DNA of 48,439 nucleotides, taken from contig JAJYKZ010000006.1 in NCBI GenBank assembly GCA_021788105.1, positions 1-48,439 on the forward strand. The letters are read 5' to 3'. Of this stretch, positions 1 through 8,760 are shown piece by piece. Position numbers and translations under genes: made by a program. The notes beneath the pieces were generated by a model. The model worked only from the letters and a program-made list of their open reading frames with translations, searched no databases and was not told the origin of the DNA. The DNA is from a bacterium (GTDB lineage: Bacteria; Patescibacteriota; Minisyncoccia; Moranbacterales; UBA2206). The first letter of the stretch is position 1; the number at the start of each line of letters is the position of its first letter.

Positions 1-102
1 CGATCTACCAAGGAGCAACTCCAGAAAAGGTTCAGCTGAGACTACTTTAGACTCAAGTGTCATGCCTCAACTGGATACCCTGCGCTCTTGGCGCAGGGTG
101 AT

Positions 103-192
103 TCATTTGAAAAGATCATCAAGACCTTCTATTCTTTCCTTGTTTTCTTTTTCCACTGGGTGATCCGTTTTATTTTTAGGTTTAAAAACCAT
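103..192 (-). CDS. small hypothetical protein (29 aa, MVFKPKNKTDHPVEKENKERIEGLDDLFK)
   Basis: C-terminal part of listed ORF 103..294; ATG at 192 is preceded on the minus strand by AAGGAGGAAGG, right after the stop of the upstream gene. Confidence 0.4.
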   Translation of the reverse strand: MVFKPKNKTDHPVEKENKERIEGLDDLFK

Positions 193-205
193 TTTTCCTT
201 CCTCC

Positions 206-823
206 TTAGTTTCGCAATCTCGTTTTATATTTAGTTTCCGGAGGATAACAAACACATCCTCCAATTTCCTTAGCTTTTTCCCAGAAAAGAACATTTCCAG
301 ACACTGTCATTTCTCCCTTAACAAACTCTATGGGAGTGACGGTGCAATAATCCAGAACCATAACCTGCCTTAGTATGGGAAATCTTCCTGTGGCTTTCGG
401 TGAGGCTTGCGGTTCTGGCCTTATCTTTCTGTGACAGTCGATGATGAGTTTCTCTCTTGGCAATACTGCCCAGGAATGGAGAATCGAAATTCTCCAAGAA
501 AGTTTGTCTTCGACTGACTTTTGGGCATTTTCTACCCTCTTTGTAAACTTTACGGCCGCCTTGTAGTCCGCTATTTCTTTTTTCGTCGGATTTTCGTTCA
601 GATTGCCTTCTTGGTCGAGCAAGACAAGCATACAGTTTTTCTTGAAAAGCTCCTGCGAAAACTTGTTAAAATTGTACAAAGCGTAACCGTCTTTTACAGA
701 AACATCGATGCCCCTTTTTACAAACTCATCCCTAATCTTCCTTGTTACTTCATAACAGCGGAAGTACCAGGGAATTTCATCAATAATGCCACTTACTAAT
801 CCTCTTACTTCCTCCGGCCTCAT
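206..823 (-). CDS. hypothetical protein (205 aa)
   Basis: long ORF, AGGAGG-like site upstream; no family recognised. Confidence 0.7.
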   Translation of the reverse strand: MRPEEVRGLVSGIIDEIPWYFRCYEVTRKIRDEFVKRGIDVSVKDGYALYNFNKFSQELFKKNCMLVLLDQEGNLNENPTKKEIADYKAAVKFTKRVENAQKSVEDKLSWRISILHSWAVLPREKLIIDCHRKIRPEPQASPKATGRFPILRQVMVLDYCTVTPIEFVKGEMTVSGNVLFWEKAKEIGGCVCYPPETKYKTRLRN

Positions 824-870
824 TATCTTCCTCCGTATTTATTTTTTAAGTTTCTATTTGGAATTTTTCT

Positions 871-942
871 TTCCCATTCAAATTCACAAAGCTTATGAAC
901 TTAAATGGGAGGAGATGCTTGCGATGATACGCTAGCATCTCC
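871..942. repeat. 72-bp intergenic double-hairpin repeat, copy 1
   Basis: 71/72 identical to 1736..1807; contains GGAGATGCT..AGCATCTCC hairpin and imperfect CCCATT..AATGGG palindrome. Confidence 0.95.
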
Positions 943-948
943 AGCTGC

Positions 949-1269
949 CTAAGCTTTCACCTTCTTGAGATAGAAGCTGTGCAGCCATCCTGCTTTAGAC
1001 AGGAAATTATTCTCCTTGACGCGGTAATTTGCGCCAACCTCAAGTGGGGCAGTGTTTACCTCCACGAATTTTTCCGTGCCGTCGTGAGAACGGAAGACAG
1101 CCACCTGCTGGTTTTTCCAGACAAGCTCCTGGGTCTGGTTGCCCAAGAAAGCAATACTGTTTGCAGGTTTGCCGGCTTGCATCCTCACAGTTGTGGCGAA
1201 AGCGATAAGCCCGATGATTGCGATGCAAACAAGAATACTCAATCCACCATCAGAAATTCTCTTTGCCAT
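949..1269 (-). CDS. hypothetical protein with N-terminal membrane anchor (106 aa)
   Basis: ORF with hydrophobic N-terminus (GGLSILVCIAIIGLIAFATTV), RBS upstream. Confidence 0.6.
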   Translation of the reverse strand: MAKRISDGGLSILVCIAIIGLIAFATTVRMQAGKPANSIAFLGNQTQELVWKNQQVAVFRSHDGTEKFVEVNTAPLEVGANYRVKENNFLSKAGWLHSFYLKKVKA

Positions 1270-1340
1270 AGTAATTCCTCCTTCTGCTCTTTAGAGTCTC
1301 TCGACTTATTGTTTGATAAAACAACTTTGAGCATCTTTAC

Positions 1341-1691
1341 TTAGTGACTCGATGGACGAGGGAGTCCTGCATATAATATTGCATTCCAGGCAGGAGGCGT
1401 GTGGTTTTTAACACTGAAAAGTTCTGCCAAATACTCCAATGGGTTCTCAATTAGAAGTTGCTTTTTTAGCTCAAGAAAAAAAATCTTCTGAGGCGGACTG
1501 TAGTAAAATCTTGCGTAGTAATCTCTGAGAAAATCGATAATTTCCCAATGCTTCATTGAAAGAACAATACCGTCTTCTCTGGCACAATACTCTGCCCAGT
1601 CCTTTGTCCAGTCTTTGAAGTTTTTTAGATGGTTGTGGTCAAAGTCTTCTTCTAAAAGATAGCTTTTGTCCTTTATCTTCTTTTGTTCCAT
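1341..1691 (-). CDS. DsrC/TusE-like sulfur relay family protein
   Basis: protein aligns by eye with TusE/DsrC: W..DWAEYCAREDGIVLSMKHWEIIDFLRDYYARFYYSPP...YLAELF...AGLPRP. Confidence 0.75.
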   Translation of the reverse strand: MEQKKIKDKSYLLEEDFDHNHLKNFKDWTKDWAEYCAREDGIVLSMKHWEIIDFLRDYYARFYYSPPQKIFFLELKKQLLIENPLEYLAELFSVKNHTPPAWNAILYAGLPRPSSH

Positions 1692-1735
1692 CTCTATTCT
1701 CCTTAAATTTTTTCAAAAAACTTTTTGGAAATTTC

Positions 1736-1807
1736 TTCCCATTCAAATTCACAAAGCTTATGAACTTAAATGGGAGGAGATGCTTGCGATGATACGCGAG
1801 CATCTCC
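1736..1807. repeat. 72-bp intergenic double-hairpin repeat, copy 2
   Basis: see 871..942; single T/G difference inside the hairpin stem. Confidence 0.95.
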
Positions 1808-1814
1808 CAATATT

Positions 1815-2522
1815 TTATGCCTTCCTTTCCTTTTCAATAATCTCTCTGGCTATGCGCTCCCTGTCTGCCACTTCACCGAGACAAGCGAGACCGGCCGTAT
1901 CATCAAAAAACTCTTCCTGTACACGGCTATATGCCATTAAAAAAGCATACGGCCCATGACCAGCAACATCTTGTACGCGCTCGTGAATATCGATGTTGAT
2001 CAAGAGGTGTCTGAGATGTGCCAAATCAAGCCTCTTAATTGCGGCATAGCGGACCGACAATAACCCGTGAAGCATTGCGATAGCAACAAGGTAATCCTGT
2101 TTTTCTATCTTTTCTACAGCATGCTCTGCTAATCTGTCGGGCATGCCACGGCAACCTTCCTCCGTAAGTCTATACAGGAAATTTTCGTCACTTATGAATC
2201 CTATAGCTTCCTCGCGAACTTTTGAAGATTCATCCGTTGTTGCAATTTTTAATAAAACTTCCGGATCTCTAACTAACATAACCAGCTTCTTACGGATATC
2301 CGGATTTTTTGCTGTAGTTGCGACAACTTCCGGCTCAAGTGCTTCTGTACGAGCCTGTCCGACAATCAACATGGCAATATCGTGCACAAGCCTGTGCTCA
2401 TCATCTTTTAATATACGCAACACATCATCCTCATTGCCTCCAAGGTCTAGTACAGCATTAGTAATTTTACGGGCAAGCTCATAACACTTTCCCGCACCTG
2501 AAAGGAACTTTGCTTGTGGCAT
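1815..2522 (-). CDS. HEAT-repeat-like protein
   Basis: repeated helical pattern (TTAKNPDIRKKLVMLVRDPEVLLKIATTDESSKVREEAIGFI); GGAGGATAT RBS before ATG at 2522. Confidence 0.6.
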   Translation of the reverse strand: MPQAKFLSGAGKCYELARKITNAVLDLGGNEDDVLRILKDDEHRLVHDIAMLIVGQARTEALEPEVVATTAKNPDIRKKLVMLVRDPEVLLKIATTDESSKVREEAIGFISDENFLYRLTEEGCRGMPDRLAEHAVEKIEKQDYLVAIAMLHGLLSVRYAAIKRLDLAHLRHLLINIDIHERVQDVAGHGPYAFLMAYSRVQEEFFDDTAGLACLGEVADRERIAREIIEKERKA

Positions 2523-2623
2523 ATATCCTCCTTTTTTTGGCTCACTCCTTAATCCAACCACATTGGTCGAACCATAAAGATCGCCTTCTCAGCACATCAC
2601 CGAGCCAATCCCAGTGACAAGAT

Positions 2624-2652
2624 ACGATATCATTATCATTGGTTTATGTCAA
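2624..2652 (-). promoter_or_regulatory. sigma70-like promoter TTGACA-N17-TATCGT
   Basis: motif on minus strand upstream of the 2522..206 gene series. Confidence 0.6.
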
Positions 2653-2865
2653 GGAATTTACAAGAAACAAAACAAGGCTTGTTTAGGCCTTATTATAAGA
2701 GTCTATTAATCTTGGTTTCGAACGTTTGAATGGTTAGGAGGATTAGATCCAGTTACAGTTATTAATCATTCAAAACAATTGTTGGCTTTGGTTTAGAACC
2801 CACCCAACCCCCATTGATACTATTTAATAAAATTTGGAATTAAGCAAACGAACAAATTTCAGAAG

Positions 2866-3729
2866 TTAGGATTTTATTTTACTTATGAGCAAACACTCAA
2901 GTTTTTTTCCAAGTTCCTTATCAACGCTTTTTACAAAAGAAATCTTACCCTTTAGCTTATTTTTATTTTTTTCATCCAAATATTCACCATTTAAAATATC
3001 TTTGCGAATTACTTCAATTAATTTATTTTCTAGCTTAAGTCCATTATTAACTATAATCCCTGTAACAATTTGATCTGTTTTATTCGAATAGATCTTCTTT
3101 TTTTGTGAATTTATTTTAAACCCTTCACTTTTAACTATTTTATCAATGCTGTTATTGTTAAATATCTTTACTACATTATCGTCACCAGAAATTGTAATGT
3201 CATCAAAATATCTAGAATAAATCAAAGATTCTTTTTGACACAATGCCTGAATCCTTTTATCCATTCTCCAGCAGGAGAGATTAGCAAAAAAAGGACTGCT
3301 AGGTGCCCCTTGAGGGATACAATTTTTAAAAGTAACTAATCTTTTTATAAAATTTGATAGGTCGCTAGAAAAGTCAAAACTATTGGAAATAGCCCGATCA
3401 ATTTTAGTTAAATTAACATTTGGAAAGAAATCCTTTATATCAAAAGTGGAAACCCAATTTTTATTGCAATGCATTTTAGCATTCGTAATTATCGATCTTC
3501 TTTTTATTCCACCTTGAACATAAAAAGGAAATTTTATTTGTTTTTCTAGAAATTTAATAATCGATTTTTGAAAAGCTTTTAGATCTTTGTTTGGTATAAA
3601 TAATTGTCTGACAGAACCATCTTTTTTAGGAATTTGTTTTTTAAAATATAAATTATTAATAGAAGCAAATAAAAAATCAGCATCCCTTTGCTTCAATTTC
3701 ATTTTACTAAGAAAATCATTTTTGTTCAT
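2866..3729 (-). CDS. retron-type reverse transcriptase
   Basis: NAKMH (NAxxH), TFDIKDFFPNV, IPQGAPSSPFFANLSCWRMDKRI, YSRYFDDITISG (YxDD), QIVTGIIVNN (VTG motif); listed ORF starts at a TTG (3756), ATG at 3729 preferred. Confidence 0.9.
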   Translation of the reverse strand: MNKNDFLSKMKLKQRDADFLFASINNLYFKKQIPKKDGSVRQLFIPNKDLKAFQKSIIKFLEKQIKFPFYVQGGIKRRSIITNAKMHCNKNWVSTFDIKDFFPNVNLTKIDRAISNSFDFSSDLSNFIKRLVTFKNCIPQGAPSSPFFANLSCWRMDKRIQALCQKESLIYSRYFDDITISGDDNVVKIFNNNSIDKIVKSEGFKINSQKKKIYSNKTDQIVTGIIVNNGLKLENKLIEVIRKDILNGEYLDEKNKNKLKGKISFVKSVDKELGKKLECLLISKIKS

Positions 3730-3733
3730 CTTT

Positions 3734-3877
3734 TTAATAAAAAACTGCCACTCCAAAAGCGACAGTTCCTGATTTATAAATAAATAGGTCGAGTAACATC
3801 TGAACTAAATCTTTAACTTTCTTTAAAGAAAGTTTGGTTTTTAGTCTAAACTTACCCGTAAAATCTAGTTTGAACAT
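3734..3877 (-). CDS. 47-aa hypothetical protein immediately upstream of RT
   Basis: MFKLDFTGKFRLKTKLSLKKVKDLVQMLLDLFIYKSGTVAFGVAVFY; near-perfect extended Shine-Dalgarno AGAAAGGGAGGTGAT before ATG; stop 4 nt before RT ATG. Confidence 0.6.
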   Translation of the reverse strand: MFKLDFTGKFRLKTKLSLKKVKDLVQMLLDLFIYKSGTVAFGVAVFY

Positions 3878-4077
3878 AAAATCACCTCCCTTTCTAGCTA
3901 AGACTAGATCGTTGCCTATTTTTTTAGAAAGAAATTACCATTACAGCCATACAAGCAAACGAGTAAATCAACCCAAAAAGTAAATAAAAGAAAGATATAA
4001 AACTTTTTTTTAAAAAAGAAATTATAAATCCCTTAAGAAGGAAGGTGGTCAAAACAGAAGCTTTGACTCTACGTTTA

Positions 4078-4105
4078 AAAATAACACAACTATTAACTTT
4101 GTCAA
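4078..4105 (-). promoter_or_regulatory. sigma70-like promoter TTGACA-N16-TATTTT upstream of the RT unit
   Basis: minus-strand TTGACA at 4105-4100, TATTTT at 4083-4078. Confidence 0.6.
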
Positions 4106-4127
4106 GAGCTTTTTTGATTTTGTACTT

Positions 4128-5255
4128 TTATTTGAGACTAGTATTATAACTATCAATTAAATTATTGCATTCGGTCAATTTTTGGTTATATTCAGAAGTC
4201 TCTGATTTGATTTTTGTAAGTAAAGAATTATAAGGACTCACAAGAGAATTGTAATTTTCTGTTTCTCCTTCCTGATTATATGTGTTCATTTCATTATCCA
4301 TCGAATTAAGATTATCCTGGTCAGAATTTACAGTACTTTCCATTGAGTTGAGTTCGGATTTACAATCATCGATTTGGGAACCGAGTGTAGTTTGTTCAGG
4401 AGTTAAATTGGTCTGACTCGTTTCTGAATTGTTATTTTGGTTTCCAAAATACATGATGACAGCAATTACAGCAATAACCACACCACCTTTAATAAAGTTA
4501 CTTTTTCTATGTTGTTTTTCAAGAGATTTGATTAGCGGTGTTGGATTATCACTTCTAGCAATTAAGAAATGTGGCACAAAAAAACGAGAAGATGGCTTCA
4601 TGTGACTAAAGATATCTCCGAGTTTTAAATTATTTTCTTTGAAATATTCCAAAGCATGTCTTCCATATTGCCTTGGCTTGAAATATCCAAAAGCTAACTG
4701 TTCAGATCTCCAATATAATCTTCCAAGCAATAACATAATTATAGTCAACCACCACTGACTAGAATAAGACATTCCATTCAGAATCAAGATGGATAAGCCA
4801 GTATTAATTGTTGCCAGATCAGTCAATAATTCATTTTCTTGAGTGTCTTCTAGCTTAAGCCCCAGACGGAATAAATACAAATGCATCATTTCATGAGCAA
4901 GTATAGCCCCTACTGCCATGCTATCACTTTTGTGTTTTGAGTTTATAAAAATTACTTCTTTTTCTTCGCTATTTTCATCTTTAATTTTTGTATAAAATCC
5001 AGCTGCGTCACCCATTCCTTTAACATCCTGCCCGTTATAAAAATCAACTATACATCCATTGGCTTCTATATTGAGCCAAGCAAATATTTGTGCCGCCATG
5101 TAGCGCAATCCTTTAAGATTATCTGAATAGTAAAAAGTATAAAAATTGTTATCAGGATAAAAAATCCTTCTTTGTACATTTTTTGGCAGATTATTTTTTA
5201 GGAAATTGTTTTTTTCTTCAACCCACTTTTTGCTAATTGTTTTAAGCTTAGACAT
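4128..5255 (-). CDS. membrane-anchored zinc metallopeptidase-like protein with coiled-coil tail
   Basis: LAHEMMHLYLF (HExxH) followed by ENELLTDLA; TM GGVVIAVIAVIMYFG and helical Asn/Ser-rich C-terminus. Confidence 0.65.
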   Translation of the reverse strand: MSKLKTISKKWVEEKNNFLKNNLPKNVQRRIFYPDNNFYTFYYSDNLKGLRYMAAQIFAWLNIEANGCIVDFYNGQDVKGMGDAAGFYTKIKDENSEEKEVIFINSKHKSDSMAVGAILAHEMMHLYLFRLGLKLEDTQENELLTDLATINTGLSILILNGMSYSSQWWLTIIMLLLGRLYWRSEQLAFGYFKPRQYGRHALEYFKENNLKLGDIFSHMKPSSRFFVPHFLIARSDNPTPLIKSLEKQHRKSNFIKGGVVIAVIAVIMYFGNQNNNSETSQTNLTPEQTTLGSQIDDCKSELNSMESTVNSDQDNLNSMDNEMNTYNQEGETENYNSLVSPYNSLLTKIKSETSEYNQKLTECNNLIDSYNTSLK

Positions 5256-5263
5256 AATTAATT

Positions 5264-7183
5264 TTAAAAATTGCTATTTGTGCTAATTAAATCATTTTCA
5301 GTTAATTTCTGAGCTCCTATTTTGTCTAAAAGCTTATTAGTTAAACTCAAAGCATCTTTTGGAGGAATATAAGATATAAAATCGAAATAGAGTTCATTAT
5401 CTTCATAGAATTTCTTTCCGAAAGCTTTATCTAGAGTAGAGGCTAATAAATTGCTATCTTTTGAAAAATATATATCTTGAAAATCTTTCTCGGGTATTTT
5501 ATTCATCATTCTTTCAATGACTTTAACAATTAGGGGATATCCCTCATTAGTTTCTATGCCCATCGAATCTTTTATAGCTTTTCTGGCAAAATATTCCGTT
5601 AGCCCTTCTTCGAAAAATGTAGGCAATTTGTTATCTTCAGAAATATAGCTTGTGTAATGAAAATACTCATGCGTAGCAGTTTCTAAAAAGTCTGACAGAG
5701 TGTTAATATCCGTAGAATCAATTGCAACCTTTATAGTATTCGGTGCTTCAAATACTCCTAATTCATAAGGGACATCTTCCTTGGAAGCTTCAGCCATAGC
5801 CTCATAAGTTTTTATAATGCTTTGCATTTCTGAATAAACAGCAAGCTCATATTCATCAGACTGAAGCTGTGTCCGCCAACTGTCAGCATCACTGTTATAC
5901 TGATCTATCTCATTATTGTAATATTCTCGCTGACTTTCGCAATATATTTGACTATACCTCGGCTCACAAGTTTGATAAGAGTTACCGGGAATATATGAGT
6001 ATCCTATGAAGTATCCAGGGGAATAGTTATAAGTGCAATCCTGGGCAGTAACACAATTTGAATAGACGGAATTACCAGTAGAAAGAGCGAGGCTTGCCAT
6101 AGTTATATCATCATCAATATTCTGTTTATCACTAGCAACCGAAGCATAATAAGCATTTACCACTTTAGTAACTCTTGTTAATTCGTCGTCAATTTTTGCT
6201 ATATCTTCGTTTATTTGATCATCACGAAATTTGGTATAGTCCTCTCTTCCCAATAACTGAACATCAGGTTCATCCTTAACGTATCTTGATCCTACTTCTT
6301 TTTCAACAAAAAGTTTTCCAAGAGTTGCGATAATTTCACCCAGAGAATTTTTATCAAAACTTCTGAAGATCAGATCATTATTAAGAAAAACCAAAGATGA
6401 ATTATCAGGAACACCTACGCTTGGGTCGTAAGAATTCATTGCTCTAGGCAACACGGTTTGGAAATAAAAACCGCCACGATTTCCAGTGCTTAAAACATTC
6501 GCTATCACCTGCCTATTTATGTTGCCTTCACCTTTAACTATTTGTGGTGGTTCATTAAGACTTTTGAGTTTACTCTCTATTTTATCTGTATCCCATAGTA
6601 TGTCGACTTTTCCGTGTTGGATGTCATATCTAGCAAGATATATATCTTTTAGGGCAAACAAATATACAGCTCCAAGAGACACGTTGAATCCAACAAAAAG
6701 AGTAATAATTATTGAAACAAAAAAGGCAGCTATTCGTTTAAAAGAATATTTTCTAAGCCTATTAAAAAAATTCAGATACCCAAAAAGAGCTAGTAAAAGT
6801 AAGCCAATGAAAATTATTACCTTTTGAAATATAACTTTCAAAAAAGCAAATTGGAGTAAATAATAATTAACAAAGACACTTTTTCCTTCGTGAAATCCAC
6901 TTAATTTATAGATTCCAAGATATGTAAAGTATATTACAGCAAAAAGAAAGGATACAATTACAATAATTACTTCTGCCCTATCCAAGTGCCAATAATTGAC
7001 AACTACTTCTGATGATTTTTTATTTCTAAATAACTTTTTTAGTTTAAATAATAAATTTTTAAAAAATAAAGAAATTTTTTTCTTACTTATTAACTTATTA
7101 ATCTTTTTAATTAAAAAATTGGTGAGACTTTTAATCTCTATTTTTACTGTTTCTTTTTTGTTTTCCTTGATAGACTTTTCCAT
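5264..7183 (-). CDS. multi-TM protein with extracytoplasmic HExxH metallopeptidase domain
   Basis: several N-terminal TM segments; THEYFHYTSYI...FFEEGLTEYFARKAI (HExxH plus downstream Glu, gluzincin-like). Confidence 0.65.
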   Translation of the reverse strand: MEKSIKENKKETVKIEIKSLTNFLIKKINKLISKKKISLFFKNLLFKLKKLFRNKKSSEVVVNYWHLDRAEVIIVIVSFLFAVIYFTYLGIYKLSGFHEGKSVFVNYYLLQFAFLKVIFQKVIIFIGLLLLALFGYLNFFNRLRKYSFKRIAAFFVSIIITLFVGFNVSLGAVYLFALKDIYLARYDIQHGKVDILWDTDKIESKLKSLNEPPQIVKGEGNINRQVIANVLSTGNRGGFYFQTVLPRAMNSYDPSVGVPDNSSLVFLNNDLIFRSFDKNSLGEIIATLGKLFVEKEVGSRYVKDEPDVQLLGREDYTKFRDDQINEDIAKIDDELTRVTKVVNAYYASVASDKQNIDDDITMASLALSTGNSVYSNCVTAQDCTYNYSPGYFIGYSYIPGNSYQTCEPRYSQIYCESQREYYNNEIDQYNSDADSWRTQLQSDEYELAVYSEMQSIIKTYEAMAEASKEDVPYELGVFEAPNTIKVAIDSTDINTLSDFLETATHEYFHYTSYISEDNKLPTFFEEGLTEYFARKAIKDSMGIETNEGYPLIVKVIERMMNKIPEKDFQDIYFSKDSNLLASTLDKAFGKKFYEDNELYFDFISYIPPKDALSLTNKLLDKIGAQKLTENDLISTNSNF

Positions 7184-7186
7184 AAA

Positions 7187-7501
7187 TTAATATAACCACT
7201 CCGCTACCCCTCCATGATGCGAGCATGTTCCTTGCCTATGCTGACTGTAGCTGTATGATCCATCTCGACATTGAGCAGTAGCTCCTTGAGGATTTTCACT
7301 TGGCACATGGATACAGTTGCCATCAGAATTTTTATAATAGCCCGTGCTGCAAGAAGTGTCAGGAGGAATAGTTTGATTTTGTACAGTGTTACTGCCTGTG
7401 TTGTATTGTTGTATTGAAGAATTATTTGAGCAGCCAGATAAAACGAAAACAGCCAAAAAGGCTGTAAATACAAGGAAATTAAATTTTATCCATTTTTTCA
7501 T
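7187..7501 (-). CDS. lipoprotein with DUF3761-like C-terminus
   Basis: lipobox FVLSGCS; TAQCRDGSYSYSQHRQGTCSHHGGVAEWL. Confidence 0.75.
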   Translation of the reverse strand: MKKWIKFNFLVFTAFLAVFVLSGCSNNSSIQQYNTGSNTVQNQTIPPDTSCSTGYYKNSDGNCIHVPSENPQGATAQCRDGSYSYSQHRQGTCSHHGGVAEWLY

Positions 7502-7600
7502 TCTAGTTGAGCTAACTAAGTAAAAATTACCATTTTATTTGCTAAAAGTAAAGATTTTTTGCTTATATTGAATTAATTTTTTAATTTTTTTCAAATAATT

Positions 7601-8143
7601 TTATAAGTTATTACTTATAATGTAAGGTGTTAAATCAACAACGGCCTCGCCTCCAAAATGCAACCGCATCCCATCAAAATCATTAGTTTTGGGCATTTCA
7701 AACCAATACTCTCCTTGATTTGCCGCACCACTATTCGAGAGCTTTATGAGCTGGTTACCTTTAGTTATATACATCTTACTATAATCAGATTCAGATAATG
7801 GGCCATTTTCAGATTCTATACGGACATCAACCTGAGCTGTTAAAGCAGGGTCGGTACCAGTTATCTGAGCAAAATCACGAGCCAAATCCATATAAAAATT
7901 TCCTACTGAAACTTCTTTGACTTTGAGTTTTCTTCCGTCACTTAAAGAAAATTCATCTCCAACTTTTAATTCTTTTTGGGGCTGATTCGGTTTTGCTCCT
8001 TGTTCCTGTTTTTGCTGCTCAATTTGAACTATATCTTTTTTAGGTAAGAAAATAACGAAGTAGTAAGCAATTGATAAACCGATCATTAATAAGATTACGA
8101 TGATGCCTAACTTGAACCAATTTTCTTTTAGAAATTTTTTCAT
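7601..8143 (-). CDS. membrane-anchored hypothetical protein
   Basis: one N-terminal TM, soluble beta-rich remainder (KVGDEFSLSDGRKLKVKEVSVG). Confidence 0.65.
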   Translation of the reverse strand: MKKFLKENWFKLGIIVILLMIGLSIAYYFVIFLPKKDIVQIEQQKQEQGAKPNQPQKELKVGDEFSLSDGRKLKVKEVSVGNFYMDLARDFAQITGTDPALTAQVDVRIESENGPLSESDYSKMYITKGNQLIKLSNSGAANQGEYWFEMPKTNDFDGMRLHFGGEAVVDLTPYIISNNL

Positions 8144-8261
8144 ATTTTGAAATTTTATTAAGGCTTATTTTCCTAGAAAAATTTTTTGTGGGTGATAATC
8201 GAAAATTTTCGCCAATAAACCCCTCGGTCGAAAATAGACCCGCCCCCATACCATAGGCTAT

Positions 8262-8720
8262 CTATAGCCCTTTCTCGTCTGTGCATGTTTTAAAGAATTT
8301 ATTATAGTCTTTAGGATCGTAATCTCCGTCATTATAACCCCAGGATTTTCGTGCTTGATCCAATGACCAACTTGCACAACTTTTTCGTATAATTGATGGC
8401 CTAATTTCAACCCAATAAAAAACAAAGCTGACTACGATCAAGAATAGAGCGACAAGAAGTATTTTTTGCTTTGATTTATTCATAGCTATTTCCTTTATAA
8501 GCATTTTAATATTTAGTTTATTAATAATTTTTTTTGTTTGGTATATAAGAAAATAAATGAAATAAAAAATTACAAAAGGGAATACGAGTATGAGAATGAA
8601 AGGGGGTGATTGAGGTACGTGCTGGGCACTCAAAACCAACGCAACAATCCAGATGATCACAAGAAAACCAAACAACACAGATAGTAATATGTGCCCCAAC
8701 TTGAGAAATATTTTTTTCAT
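8262..8720 (-). CDS. multi-TM hypothetical protein
   Basis: ORF with three hydrophobic segments. Confidence 0.65.
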   Translation of the reverse strand: MKKIFLKLGHILLSVLFGFLVIIWIVALVLSAQHVPQSPPFILILVFPFVIFYFIYFLIYQTKKIINKLNIKMLIKEIAMNKSKQKILLVALFLIVVSFVFYWVEIRPSIIRKSCASWSLDQARKSWGYNDGDYDPKDYNKFFKTCTDEKGL

Positions 8721-8760
8721 ACTATTAATTTTTGGGATAACAAAAAGGGACAGCCGAGCT

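Noticed and set aside
88-109. CCCTGCGC-tcttg-GCGCAGGG hairpin near window start as terminator
   Set aside because: Strong stem but no adjacent U-run on either strand; function uncertain and context cut off by the window edge.
3734-4075. A defined msr-msd retron RNA upstream of the RT
   Set aside because: Several hairpins exist, but I could not find convincing a1/a2 complementarity or a clear branch-G context, so no ncRNA feature is called; only flagged for modelling.
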